Shown one piece after another: positions 47,256 to 58,790 of a DNA stretch of 64,000 bases. Position 1 is the stretch's first letter. Each line of letters opens with the position of its first letter. The stretch is from Adiantum capillus-veneris (lineage: Eukaryota; Streptophyta; Polypodiopsida; Polypodiales; Pteridaceae): positions 63,850,870 through 63,914,869 of the forward strand of contig CM043952.1 of NCBI GenBank assembly GCA_014529385.2. The letters run 5' to 3'. The position numbers were made by a program, and so were the translations under genes. The notes beneath the pieces are model-generated. The model was not told the DNA's origin and did no database searches. It was given only the letters and a program-made list of their open reading frames with translations.

Positions 47256-49001
47256 AGATGTACTGGTAGGGAGTGATATTCCCTATTTTACCAATTCCCC
47301 AAACTTGTGTGCCACTTCCCGTGATGCCAAGTCATTGGGAAGTACATTGGCACAAGGGAGAAGCCTTGCTTCATGTAAAATTGTCAAAGAGCTAGTCATC
47401 CTACTGTAGCCAGTTTTTTGGAGATGTCGAAGGAAAAGCTCACTCCATGTAGATCATAACTAGCTCTGTTGCGTGGGATAAATTCGACGTACGTATCATA
47501 TACATGCCCTGAAATATCCTGCAGGCATATGGAGAAATTCCCCAAGGGCGTGCGCTCATATCATACCCCAAACAGGAAAAAGCTCAATGCAAGATTGCTG
47601 AATTGAAGCCTTGCTCACAGATGGCTCGTAGCCATATTTGGATCTCAGACAGATGGATCATAGCCATATCTGATGTGTCATAGATGGCTCATAGACATAT
47701 CTACTGTGCGAGGGGGAATGGTCATATACACAACGAGTGTAAGTTGTCGTATGCACAACTCACCCTCTTGCTCCATATATGCCCGACGTTCACAAAATAA
47801 AATAAGTTGCAAGCCCATTGGCGACTCCCTCCCAAATCCGTATGGTCATAGCATATGCCAAACGGGAGAAGCTGCAATTGAAGATCCCAAAATTGAAGCC
47901 TTGCTTCACCAAAATCTGCTAGTTCTAATAGCCAACTAATGTGGCTATTGACATAGAGAGAGCATGAGAAAAAGAATCGACCTTGTCGAGCAATTTCAAC
48001 TAGAATGAACTAATACTTTGTGGCAAGCATCCTCGAGAAGCTGCTAGAAATAGTGACAAGGAGTTGGCCATGCCGAGCAACTTGCCCCCTGCATCAAGTC
48101 GAGCAATAGGATGTGCCAATCTCCTTGAGAGTCCAAAAACATTGCAAACTGGCTATGAATTTTCATGAAATTGAAGTGCTGACGAGTTGTGCTTCAAGTC
48201 AAGGTGGTATACCCATATAAAATCATGTGGTCATGCTCAAAATCAAGACAAAATTTGAAGAAACTTGACCGCGTCGATCCACCACCTTGTGGATTAGGAC
48301 GCCATATTGAAAGCATATAATTTCAACAATTCATATCTAGTGTAAGCAGATAAACAAAGCATACCTAGATTGCAACAGTTCAAAGTGACAACCTCGTATG
48401 GAGAAATTTGTCGTCGCATTGGCTTGGATCCTCCCTTGCACTTTGAGCCTCTGCCAAAGTAAAAAAGGAGTTGATCCACATCACGTGAGAGATTACGAAC
48501 CCCTGTTCCATAAGCAACCGCTCCGATTTACTTTGAAAAACAATCAAATTTTTGTGTTGGTAGCATGTGTTACATGCCATTATATGTAATCTTGCCAAAA
48601 CTCATTTTCCACTCCAATTGCTTGGATGGAAATTTTGGCATCCCAATTTGCATAAGAAAATCCAAATTTATATCCAACTTTGCTATAGGTTTTGTCCACC
48701 ATGAGAGTTGTACCGATAACTTTGAATTTGAATGGGCCCGTTAATAAATCTTTGCCTCGTCTTTACCTTTACTGGCCTTGCTTCTCAACACATGCATGGC
48801 TTGGTTTTCTTTCTGCACTACCTTGACGATGAAGGTTTCTTGTATGCATCTTGCATGCCCTTCAATATTTGAATTGTCAAAATGGTGCATGCCGAAACTA
48901 GGAATGCCGAAGCCATGAAATGTTGAGAAATTTGCCTTATGCTAAGTACCTGCCCTTGTAGGGTATAAAGATCGATCAATTCTGGCTACGGTGTCAAAAC
49001 A
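47256..49001. other. Interior of B upstream of the pol fragment
   Basis: 1.7 kb without a recognised Gag, protease or RT palm, which should lie here if the pol belonged to B. Minus-strand frames near 47480-47280 are legible but unrecognised. Three copies of a 31-32 bp unit with the core GATGGCTCATAGCCATAT lie at 47619-47703. Confidence 0.4.
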
Positions 49002-49435
49002 TGCGTTGCATGCCCTTCTTGCCGATTCCTTGCATATTGTGCCCCCCTGTGGGTAAGGCCCCTAGGGTGGCCTTTGAAAACCCTTAGGGCACCCACCCAC
49101 CCTAAAAAAGAATGCCTGAGACGATGTCGGCGGCTGCTGCACAGGAGAGAAATCGGCGGAGAATGCACTACTGAATCCAAACCAGGGGTGGGCGTGGTGT
49201 CAAAAAAGGCTGAGCAGAGCAGGGTGAACCCGTAGAGCTGCTCTACGAGAGCTTTGGAGGTGGCCGACCTCGCCTCGCTTCCCCCTCCTAGGGGTGCTTG
49301 CACACGGATCCCCATCCTCGTCCTTCGACCTCGTCTGCTAAGCGGCCATGCCTGTGCAGTCTTCCTGCGGCTTCTCCTTCTCCCCCATGAGAGACATGCA
49401 AAAGCCCCAATCTTGAGGACCACGCCCTCCAAGAG

Positions 49436-49440
<5 letters not shown>
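49002..49440 (-). other. Leader-like region of element B
   Basis: GC-richer DNA between the GA tract and the interior. Frames through it are short or run into the microsatellite, so no gene is called. Confidence 0.35.

Positions 49441-49521
<81 letters not shown>
49441..49521. repeat. (GA)n microsatellite in element B leader
   Basis: 81 bp of GA dinucleotides, 56 bp inside the primer-binding site on the element's sense strand (where it reads CT). Confidence 0.97.
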
Positions 49522-49522
<1 letters not shown>

Positions 49523-49576
49523 AAGAGATGCAACAAGCCATGCAAGGCTCCCTTCCTCCATAGCTCTCCCACCTGA

Positions 49577-49588
49577 GCTCTGAGACCA
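49577..49588 (-). other. Element B primer-binding site
   Basis: The minus strand reads TGGTCTCAGAGC, one mismatch from the initiator-Met site, one base from the LTR end. Confidence 0.75.
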
Positions 49589-49589
49589 G

Positions 49590-49732
49590 TGAAAGGCGTA
49601 GGGAGCTGGAACATGCTCATCACCACCCAGTCATGCCCTATATAGACCATTGGCCTGCTAAATATAGGGACCCCCTTGACTGCATGTTTGTCCTGGCCCT
49701 TGGCTGTGCCTGGTCCTACCCTTGGCATGACA
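49590..49732 (-). repeat. Element B 5' LTR
   Basis: 143 bp, partner of 40414-40552, with a 4-bp length difference near 49705 and a few substitutions. Confidence 0.88.
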
Positions 49733-51036
49733 ATTGAGATGCTTAAGGTTCTTGAGGTGCTTGTCATGCTTGAGATGCTAGGGTTGTACTTGAGGTGGGA
49801 ACCCGGTCCAAGCTTGAGGGGCTTAAGGGCCAATCTTGTGGTGGGAACCGGGCCCAGTGTTGAGTGTCTTGAGGTGTACAAAAGTCAACACCATTCCCTA
49901 CAAGGAGGGGGAAAGCCCTACAAGAGGGGGATGAGAGAGAACACCCACACACTCACTCAAGGCAAGCTTGGTACAAAGAACACCCACACACACACTCACT
50001 CAAGGCAAGCTTGGTACAAAGAAAGCAAAAGGGACACTTGTCAAGTTCCTCCTCATGTTGCCCTCATGGTATGCCTGAAGCCTATTGATTGGCCACCCAA
50101 GGGGTCCAATGATAATTTAGAAGATCTAATTAATCATTTTAGCATTTATCAAGTCCTCTCTCTCAAAGGGGAAAGGGGGACACTTGTACCAAGCCAACCC
50201 TTGCTACTTGATTTACCTCCTGCTTGTGATTGGCTAGGTCTGGAGGGGTCCAATGAGCTTCAAGCATGAGCTACAAGAGGGGGGGGGGGGGGGGGGGGGG
50301 GGGGGGTGGCGACCAAGGAAGGTAGGGGCCTGCTTAGTGGTATACTCTCCCACACACACTCACGCACACTCTCATTGTGTGAAGTGCAAGAGCTTCCTCT
50401 CCTTCTCCAAGCAAGTAGAGAGGTTGAGAGCCTACACCAACACTCTTGGTTATGGAGTGCAAATCCAACCAAGAGCCATGCTTTAATTCTTAATGTTGCC
50501 ATCTTCTCCATCTTACTATTCTATAATGTATGCAAGCAAGAAGAGTGATGATAAGCGATAAAATAGTTCTTTCTCCAATGAAATGTTTCTTCTTCTTCTT
50601 CCCTACCCTCATTCCCTGCTAGCTCTCTCCACCTTCAAAGGTGTTTGAGGTCTCAGGACTGAGGCTTGTTCTAGTTAGTGCTTTCTTCAAAGTTTATTTT
50701 ACTATCGTGATGCATGAAGCTTTCCATCTTCATTGCACCACCTAGGTCACAAGGAACACAAAGATTGTATTGTCACAAGTCTCTCTTGATGGGAGAAATC
50801 ATAATACAAATGCCTATTGGAGGGAGGACCGGCTCCACATAAATGCGGTCCTCAATTGTTGTCATGTTCTCTAAATTCTCTCTCTTGCAAAAGTATTGTT
50901 CATGCCAAGTTAACTAAATGCTATGTTTATGTTGCTACCATCAATTATGTTCACCCGCCATGCTCACAAAGTAACTTCACAAAAGTACTCTCTCTAATTT
51001 CCACTACTCTCAAGTTAATAGGCCAATTCCATTACA
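49733..51036 (+). repeat. Element A 3' LTR, second part
   Basis: It matches 33240-34501. It starts with the right ATTGA duplication of B and ends at TTCCATTACA before GGCAT. A 40-bp block ending in GGTACAAAGAA is tandemly duplicated here (about 49940-50022) but single in the 5' LTR. A G run at 50279-50306 corresponds to only seven G in the 5' LTR. Confidence 0.92.
50279..50306. repeat. Poly(G) run of 28
   Basis: 28 consecutive G in element A's 3' LTR; the 5' LTR has G7 at the matching place (near 33770). Confidence 0.9.
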
Positions 51037-51041
51037 GGCAT

Positions 51042-52001
51042 GAATCCAAAGAGAACCTTCCAAACAAAGATCTTGTCTCTCTCTTCACATTTGTCTTTCC
51101 ATATGTTTTCAACTACTTTAGACCGTTTGCTTGCAGCCCACTTTTTGGACCAGATCTTGTTGAGGTGTTCGCTCCAACCCTCTGAAGAGCATAGCTTTTC
51201 AGATATCGATTTAGTTTTTGGCAAGCAAAATAGTCTTTCTCTAGGCCACTTCCAAGATTTTCAATTCAGTAGTGTGGAGTAAGGAGGAGGGGTTAGGTGT
51301 GAGATTTTCCCAAAAAGTTTACCTATGAGGATCTCCTCTTGGAGTGAGAGATTCCAACATAGCTTAAGATGTTCCAAGGATTTCCAATCCCGTTTTTTAT
51401 AGTCCTAAAAATTGTCCAAGGTGACAAAACACTTATTATTAAGTATACTGGCTACTTCAATCCAATGTCTATTAAGGCCCAATTCTTCCACAATAGGGCC
51501 CCAAGGAGATCAATGACAAGCCGTACCCTTCTAGTACCTAGTCTCGTCTTTCCATACGAGCGTCTCACCGACTTCACAACATTTTACTATAAATTTTCCA
51601 GTAAAACCTCCATATGATACCATACAACACAGGGGGATAGACGTCTATTGTCAATGCTCAGCTTGGACCATGAGCCACCTTTAGACCTCATGCAGGCTTC
51701 CATCCATATCTATTTCCAAAAAGGCCCATCTCTCTTCAAAATTGGCAAGGGTACATAAAAGTTTTGCACATAAGGCCAAATCATGAGTGATAGGGTCAAG
51801 GATGCCCAATTCACCTTGAGCTTTTGGCTTAGAAATATTGCCACGGTCTATTTGCAATAAATTTATTTCTCCACAAAAATTCCTTAATTGGCTAGAAATT
51901 GATATACGGAAGATTGCTCTATTAATCATGGTGTGATAGGAAGTGATATTTGTGAATCTACTTGCACTATGGTCACTAGTGATACAAGGTCTTTTGATCA
52001 T
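51042..52001 (-). pseudogene. LINE ORF2 remnant, right half
   Basis: The minus strand encodes GELGILDPITHDLALCAKLL, matching the G-L-G-(I/V)-x-D-(L/P) block after the RT domain of plant LINEs, and further on DKIFVWKVLFGFMPV, the start of the RT-associated zinc-binding domain (F-x-W-(K/R)-x-x-x-(G/N)-x-x-P). The frame is broken by several stops. It is the upstream part of the remnant at 32400-32878. Confidence 0.65.
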
Positions 52002-52117
52002 TTAGGAATCATTTCCACAGAGGACAAATAAGCATCTGGTAAATCATCATCTACCCCTTTTGGTGCTCCCCCTAAGGTGATCCTTGACAGATGATTTTCT
52101 CTTTGGTGTGTGGTGAC

Positions 52118-54050
52118 CTATTTGACTACCACTATGAAATCAAACTCAAGTAGGATGATAAACCACCTTACAATTCTTCCTATATTGCATGGCTTGTTTA
52201 CCAAATAGAGCAAGGCTTGATGGTCTATGAAAAAAACAAACTTGTTAGCTAGCAAGTAGTGTCTGAATTTCTTGAGTGCATACACCATTCCAAGACCTTC
52301 CCTTTCAGTGGTAGTGAAATTATTTTCCGCTAGGTTTAATTGTTTGCTGGCATATGATATAGGAAAATCTATAGTCCCCTCTTTTTGCTGAGCTAATATG
52401 CAACCAATAGTAGAATTTGAAGCATCCACATGCACATGGAAAACTTTGTTCCAGTTTGGAGTCTTCAGTATTGGTGATGTAGTTAAGGGTAGTTTAAGCT
52501 TTTGCAATGACTCATCGCATTCATCTGTCCATTCAGAATGAGTGATAGGGCTATAAATGGGTTTAGGTATGACTGCATACATGTAGATGAATCGATGATA
52601 ATAGCCACAATGCCCCATGAATACATGAACTGTCTTGACTTTTGTTAGTCTAGCCATTTCAACAATCACTGCCACCTTCTCCATGTCTATGGAAATACCA
52701 ATTTTTGATACAATATTTCCAAGATTTTTGCCCTGTCTAACCATAAATACACATTTTTAAGGATTTAAACAAATCCTATATAGACGGCATTTCTCAAAGA
52801 CACACCGTAAATGTTCAAAATGGCTCTCTCATTAGTTGTTGGAACGTTGTCGGTGCATTGGTCAATCCAAAGGTCATGATCTTGTAAGGAGCAATTTCCC
52901 ATTCCGTAGCAAAAGCCATTTTATGTTGATCTTTGGGATCTATGGCCAATTAGCTGTAACCAGAGAGTCCATCCAAGAAACTATAAGCCTCTGCCACCCA
53001 CCCGTTCTAGAACATGATCTGTGATCAAAAGAGGACAATTATCTCATATGGTGGTTGCATTCACCTTCTTGAGGTTTACACAAACTCGGAGTTTTCCATT
53101 ATTTTTTGGCACCACCACAATACGTGATAGCCAACCAGTGTGCTCTATTTCGTAGATGAACTTAGCTTCCTTGAGCTTCTTGGTCTCTTCTTGATCTTCT
53201 AAGTGAATGTCTCATTGTAGGTGTATGGTCGTTGTCTGCTCGGCTTAGCGTCATCTCTCATAGGGATAGTATGGTGAAAAATTTTAGGATCCACTCCCTT
53301 GAGATCTTTACAGGACCAGCCAAAAACATCCATATAGTCCTTTAACATTTGAATGAGAATTTCTTCCTCCTCTTGCGACAGATCTCTTTAGCTATGTACG
53401 TTGGTTTCAAATGTTCTCCTCGCTGTGGTAGGTCAATTTGTTTGGCGTTTTTAGGTCCCTCGTATTATCTTCCTAGTTCTTTTGGCTATTGCAATGGTTA
53501 CTCTACAATGATTCATCAATCTTGCAAATGGTATTTTTTGTAATGAGATGGAGACATTGATTGCTCTAGTTTATAACTTTTTGACTCTATCTACATGGTC
53601 CAGACTTCTCTCAAGGTCCATTTCAACGTCCTTATATATTGCTTTGCACTCAGTTTTTGACATTGGAGATTCTTTTCCCTTAGTCCTATCAGGCTTTTTG
53701 GTTTTGATTATGTTTTGGTGCGTAGAGCCATGTTTTTCATTGTTCTTGATGGAATCCGATGCGTCAACCATCATCAAGGATTGTGTTTTGTTTTCCATCA
53801 TTATTTTTTTTGTTCTCCTTTCCCATTTACATTCTCTTTTTTCAAAAAATCTTTGTCAGCGTCTGCGATGATGGCTCGAGAATGCCAAAAAAATTTCTTC
53901 ACCTCCTAATAGTAGTAGTTTTTCTCTTACGTGCTCCTTTTTAGAGTTCAATCCTTTTGTTGTGAGTTTTTCTTGCTTTAACTCATCCATGGAATCATAG
54001 TAGTGATTAGAGAAGACTTGTTGCTCCTGGATCATTCCAATAAATACCAT
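52118..54050 (-). pseudogene. Degenerate gypsy pol fragment
   Basis: RT and RNase H are recognisable: YSFLDGLSGYS, FGLTNAPTTFQQ, GHCGYYHRFIY, VHVDASNSTIGC, TTEREGLGMVYALKKFRHYL and DHQALLYLVNK. The residues closely follow those of G1's RT-RNase H, so it belongs to a related lineage. The upstream part (53480-54050) is legible only as charged low-complexity coding DNA. The RT catalytic box is in a badly damaged segment near 52760-52830. No LTRs are attached. Confidence 0.75.
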
Positions 54051-54125
54051 CTGGATAGGAACTAGGCAATAGCCTTCCTCATCTCACAAAAGTATGTGGG
54101 TGTGGATTTGTTAACACACACATCC

Positions 54126-54524
54126 TGTAATGGCTATTGCCCACACAGGAGCAATAGGAATTACGGGAATGATTACCCGTAACTACATTATATGAACATC
54201 AATGCACAGAATGACAAGAGAAGGAAGTACAAAGTACACAGACACAGAACAACCCTTGCTTCATTCATCTGTAATCCAGACACAGAGTACAATAGATGAT
54301 GCCATAAATATCATAGAGATTGGTTAAGTTACATCAAAAGACAGGTATGCCCCTCCATATACAACCGCTGCTCCAGTGCAGATCAGGAACGGTGCACACA
54401 CTTCTGTCCCATGATATCCTATGAAGAACTGCAACTCTAGCTGCCGCATACCGCATGACTCCTGACTCCTGATCCGCAGTGTCCAGACCTCCGCAGGACC
54501 GCAGGTGCGGCTAATGCCATAACA
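54126..54524 (-). repeat. Element D 3' LTR
   Basis: 399 bp, plus-strand ends TGTAATGGC and GCCATAACA. It lacks the AGCACATG octamer present in the partner at 62904-62911. Confidence 0.93.
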
Positions 54525-54558
54525 CCTGGCACGCACGGTGGATTGCGCAAACCCACAA

Positions 54559-56593
54559 TCAGCCCCTCCGGTTGGAAGGTTCCGGTAGTTGCTCTACACC
54601 CTGCTCTGGTGAAGAGGAAACATCAATATAGCCAAAGCCCCGAAAATCTGCAGTATGGGCTCGATAGACCTCATCCAAAAGACGTGGATCTATCTCAATT
54701 TGTTCCGGCCAGGCAGCCCGAGGAATAAACTGCGTTGGCAATGAGATAGATTGAGGCGGCTCTGGCAGAGGAGCAAGAGGAGTATGCAAGGGATAATAAC
54801 GAGTAAGGTAGCGATTAAGAGCAGCCCAAAATGGAGGGCAAGGTGGGAGATTGAAAGAAAAGGAATGAGCTAAGGTCTCCACCCAAAAATAGACCCTGCG
54901 CCTCTCCTTACGAAATTGACGAATCATTTTCTACAAACGAGAGACATGAGCCTGGGCTTCAGCACAATCCTCTGTAGCTTGTGCCCAATCAGCAATATCA
55001 AAACCCTCTGGAACCACACTCTTACCTCTGTCAGTGTTGGATGACTCGGGTTGGTGCACCACAACCTGCTGAGCGGGTGGTTGTGCTCCCACCTCTGCAG
55101 CCAAGCGTGTGCTCCAGCTTTGTAATTGATTATCTAAAAAAGTTCGGAGATCCTCTTGCATCTCCACTGCCAATGCATCCAAATCAGTCATGTTGATCAT
55201 TACATCGCCAGGGTGCGAGGTTAAGTAAGAAGCTAGGCTATGCTGTGTTCTCAACTGAAGAAGTTCTTGTTGAATAGACCTTACAAACTCAGCATTAGCC
55301 CCTCTTAATCTTTGTATTTCTGCCCCTTGCTAGCGAGTAGTGGCAGTCAGCTGTTCATTCTGAGTGTTTAACTCGTCAATCCGAGTCTCCAAAGTCGCTA
55401 CCTGCGCTTCCAGCTCATTGACTCGTCCCTCTGTGGCTGGGGCTAGCCAGGCCGCACGAATAGACTCTGCAAGTCTGCTCAAAAATGTGCCGCATGCCTG
55501 TAATTGGTCAGCAGGGGTCGCTGCTGCCGTAGCCTCCCAGGGTAGCGCTGCGGGGAGAATACCTCCCATCGAGGCAGCCGCATTTGTAATACCCGACATT
55601 TCCGGTTGAGCGGGGATGTCCGCAACGGCATAGCTCATCCGCAAGGGAGTCGTACTGCTAACTCTTTCCTGCATTCGGCGGCGCCAGCGAGCCACCGCAG
55701 AATCTTCCGCAACAGGAGATGCAGTTGCTGGAGGTGGTGTTGAAAATTGCTGCTCCTCATGGATGCACTTGCGGCTTGCTGATCCTGCACCTGCAGTGGC
55801 CATCTCCTCGGCTCCAGAGGATACCACCGCCATCGATGAACCAGGCAATTCCACAGTACCCACCTGTTGCTGTTGTGTTTCCCTCTCCGCTGGCACTGCC
55901 AAGCTTTGTGTTTGCGACAGAGGAGGATTAGTGCCTTGGACCACCAAGCGATCATCTTCAAAGTGGCAAAGAGGACGCAGGGCGAGAGGAAACACTTCTC
56001 TCAAAGGAAAGATCAATGTGAGCATTTGGCCCACCTTTGTATTGGTTTGGGGTACCCCTCCCAAACTGTGCCATCACTCGTTGGCACTCCACCAGCAGTC
56101 GCTCTCTGACCACTGTTGCCCAAGCTACTGGCCCAAAGTTGGCCGAATGCAACACATTTCTAGCTCGGGTCGAAATAGTATACGTTTTGTCCTGTAGCCA
56201 AATCGCCTCAAGGAACCACCGATATGCATCCCTGGTTGCCACATCTAACAACCCTGACAGTTTATACTCCCCTTTGACCTTCAAGCCAAATTCCTGCTCG
56301 ACATCTGTAGCAGGGATCACATGGGAGGCTCGCACCACGCCATCGTTGGGTAAACAGCAACATCTTGAGATTCTTTCTGATGTCAACTGTATCTGTTGAT
56401 TGTTAAGGACCACCATATCACCAGCCGCGAGTTGATCGATCAAACGTGCTGCCTTCGGGTGCACTGGGATTCCTTGCTAGTCCAGGTTGGCGAACACACG
56501 CAGCCATAAGTCTTGCAGCCATGCGTCCACTCGTCGAAGCGCGAGCTGCTGCACGGGAGTGAAAGGGACACATTGCAGAAGAGAAGCTGTCAT
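54559..56593 (-). pseudogene. Element D ORF3, about 680 codons, coiled coil, unknown function
   Basis: Start chosen at ATG 56593, the first after the integrase end. The N-terminal part (to about 55980) is globular-looking: LQDLWLRVFANLD, SERISRCCCLPNDG, EYKLSG, YRWFLEAIWLQDKTYTISTR and VAWATVVRERLLVECQRV. After one frame change near 55960-56060 comes a Gln/Ala/Pro-rich linker, an Arg-rich patch (ARWRRRMQERV), a heptad coiled coil (VNELEAQVATLETRIDELN) and a Pro-rich C-terminus ending at TGA 54559. Stops at 56477, 55330 and 54931 are all TAG. No transmembrane segment or enzyme motif. It may be a second structural or chaperone-like protein; this is inference. Confidence 0.55.
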
Positions 56594-57131
56594 GGTGGCG
56601 ATGAGATGCAGGAGCAGAGAATAAAACACTAAGAGCGCGCGACACACGAAACTAGAGAACCACAATAAAAAACGTCTGCATGCAATAGTAACCCTTCCAC
56701 AATGAGTTCCCAAAATAGGGCGATCCACGGTGTCGCAACCATCATAGATCTTTTCCCGCTTCCCAAGATTGCATGCAAAAGAATCCCCAATCATGATTAA
56801 GGCGGCTTCCGGCTCTTGTACCGCAGCAAAGGGGCACTGAATCGTGGTAGGTGAAACATAATGGCGCAGTCTGAAACCATTGACCGGCACAGAAATAACC
56901 TCCCCCTGCAAATCCGCTTCCCAAGATTGCATGCAAAAGAATCCCCAATCATGATTAAGGCGGCTTCCGGCTCTTGTACCGCAGCAAAGGGGCACTGAAT
57001 CGTGGTAGGTGAAACATAATGGCGCAGTCTGAAACCATTGACCGGCACAGAAATAACCTCCCCCCGCAAATCCGCCAAATAAAAAGAAATGGGCCCGCAT
57101 GCTTGAAAATTCCAAAATGGTCCTGACCACC
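56594..57131 (-). pseudogene. Element D integrase C-terminus with 158-bp tandem duplication
   Basis: LRWSGPFWNF and FYLADLRGEVISVPVNGFRL are the GPY/F-type C-terminal module. A frame change near 57135 joins it to the core. Positions 56758-56915 and 56916-57073 are near-identical; 158 is not a multiple of three, so the second copy is read out of frame. Confidence 0.75.
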
Positions 57132-58368
57132 TTAATTTAAGCTTCCCGGCATCTTCCCGAGACGGGAATTGAAGACAAGGATCACCTGTTCTTGAACAAA
57201 TTGCCGTGCTTTCGGGCGATCCAACCATTTTTTCCGCCTAGACTGCAGATCCTGCAGCACCTCAAAGCTCTGCAACCGCTCTTCATCCAGTTCCTGCAAA
57301 ACATCCAATCGATAAATCACGGAATCCTCCGGAAGAAGCCGATCCGCAATCAACATCCGCAAACTCGGAATCACATGCTCCACCGGAGTGATTGCCTCCA
57401 TGCCAAATGCTAACTTAAAAGGAGTCAATCATGTTGCCACTTTGTAAGCTGTCCGATAGGCCCATAAGGCATAAGGAAGTTTCACATCCCAATCCGTTCT
57501 ATTCATATTCACTAACTTTGTCAAGATTCGAATCAATTGTTTATTGGTTGATTCTGCTTGCCCATTCACCTGAGGATAATATGGAGAAGATTTCCTGTGC
57601 AATACAAAGTAAAACCGCAGCATTCTCTCCATCACCTTATTCAAAAAATGACTTCCCCGGTCACTAACCAGCTCAATAGGGCAGCCATATCTAGAAAAGA
57701 TATCCTTATATAAACATCCCGCCACAGAAATTGCAGTGTTATCCCTCAAAGGCCATGCCTCCACCCATTTGGTAGCGTAATCCGTGGCTGTCATGATATA
57801 CTTATTCCCTGTGTGAGCTGCCATTGGTTTAAAAGGACCAACAAAATCCAAACCCCACTTTTGAAAAGGCTCCAAGGGCAAGACTGGCTGAAAAGGCATT
57901 CTCGACCGTTTGGTAGGTTGCCCCAAACGCTGACACACATCACACTGTTGCACGTAGTTTCTCGCATCTTGAAACAATGTGGGCCACCATAATCCTGATT
58001 GGAGAACCTTTCTAGCTGTAATTAGTGCTGCAAAGTGACCTCCGGCAATACCTGTATGTTCTTCCTCTAGGACTGCTTCCTGCTCCTGTGGTAGCACACA
58101 TCGGAGTAACACCTCTGCCACCGTGCGGTAATAGAGCTTCCCCATAATGATCTCGAAATTCCTGCTTCTAATAGCCATACGTTTCCTCTGATGGCTGGTC
58201 AAGAAGGAAGGCATGTCTCCGCTGTCAAGAAAATGAAACATCTTCTCATACCATGTCCATGGAATGCTCGGAATGACCCTTACCAGACTCGGGACAGTAA
58301 TATCTTCTGCAGCGACTCCTGTTAGAAACAAAGATGCATCCGGAAATTCATCAGCGACCCCCGTCGGC
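57132..58368 (-). pseudogene. Element D integrase
   Basis: Zinc-binding HTGIAGGHF and CDVCQRL; catalytic blocks WGLDFVGPF, VSDRGSHFL and NGQAESTNK, with the DD35E spacing. The frame is unbroken from RNase H through the core; TGA 57429-57431 follows AYRTAYKVAT. Downstream, MTPFKLAFG and VIPSLRM continue the same frame to TAA 57132-57134. Confidence 0.9.
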
Positions 58369-58790
58369 GGCTCTCCAAAGTCTAGCCAGGATAGGTAGTC
58401 AGCCACCGCATGCTGAGCCCCTGGCCTGTGTATGACCTCAAAGTCAAATTCCTGCAACAGAAGCACCCATCGGGCCAATTTTCCCGTCAAATTCTGTTGC
58501 CTTACCAGGTATAACAAAGCCGAATGGTCCACATGGAAGAAAAACTGTCGGCCCAACAGATAGTGCCGAAATTTCTTCACTAAATAAATCATCTCTAAAA
58601 ATTCCCTTTCCGTTACTGAATAATTTCTTTCTGCAGATGATAATCATCTACTGGCATAATAGACCGATCGGAACCATCCTTGACTTTGTTCCTGCATCAA
58701 CACACTGCCAATAGCGCGATCCGAAGCATCCACGAACACATGAAAATCCTACCCCCAATTCGGTGCCAGCATAATCGGAGCTTTGGAGAG
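58369..58790 (-). pseudogene. Element D RNase H
   Basis: DFHVFVDASDRAIGSVL with the first Asp, then AERNYSVTEREFLEMIYLV, DHSALLYLV and a damaged ADYLSWLD. Stops at 58749 (TAG) and 58644 (TGA, in SRxLSSAERN where Arg is expected) are in the common frame. Confidence 0.85.

Larger units (their letters stand above)
40414..49732 (-). mobile_element. B: LTR retrotransposon with 140-bp LTRs nested in element A
   Basis: LTRs at 40414-40552 (139 bp) and 49590-49732 (143 bp), flanked by ATTGA at 40409-40413 and 49733-49737. A polypurine tract follows the left LTR and an initiator-Met-like primer-binding site precedes the right LTR, so sense is minus. The LTRs differ at about 8-10 sites. The 9-kb interior is composite: a GA leader, unrecognised DNA, a chromodomain pol (45473-47255), a probable 1.4-kb LTR of another family (44012-45441), a gag-like start (43680-43943) and 3 kb of unassigned DNA. 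The pol therefore probably belongs to a further insertion ('C') rather than to B. Confidence 0.88.
32884..51036 (+). mobile_element. A: Ty3/gypsy chromovirus, split by element B
   Basis: Flanked by GGCAT at 32879-32883 and 51037-51041. The 5' LTR is 32884-34501; the 3' LTR starts at 40043, is interrupted after 40413 by element B, and resumes at 49733 (counting one copy of B's duplication) to 51036. Without B the element is about 8.8 kb. Order on the plus strand: primer-binding site, gag, protease, RT, RNase H, integrase, chromodomain-like tail, polypurine tract. Over the first 370 bp the LTRs differ at about 20 sites by eye, older than G1. It inserted into a LINE remnant. Confidence 0.93.

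Noticed and set aside
49002-49732. A longer LTR for element B ending at 49002
   Set aside because: The left copy begins at 40414 next to ATTGA and is only 139 bp; the right copy starts at 49590 with a primer-binding site beside it.
54559-56593. Envelope protein in element D
   Set aside because: No signal peptide or transmembrane segment; coiled coil alone is not enough.
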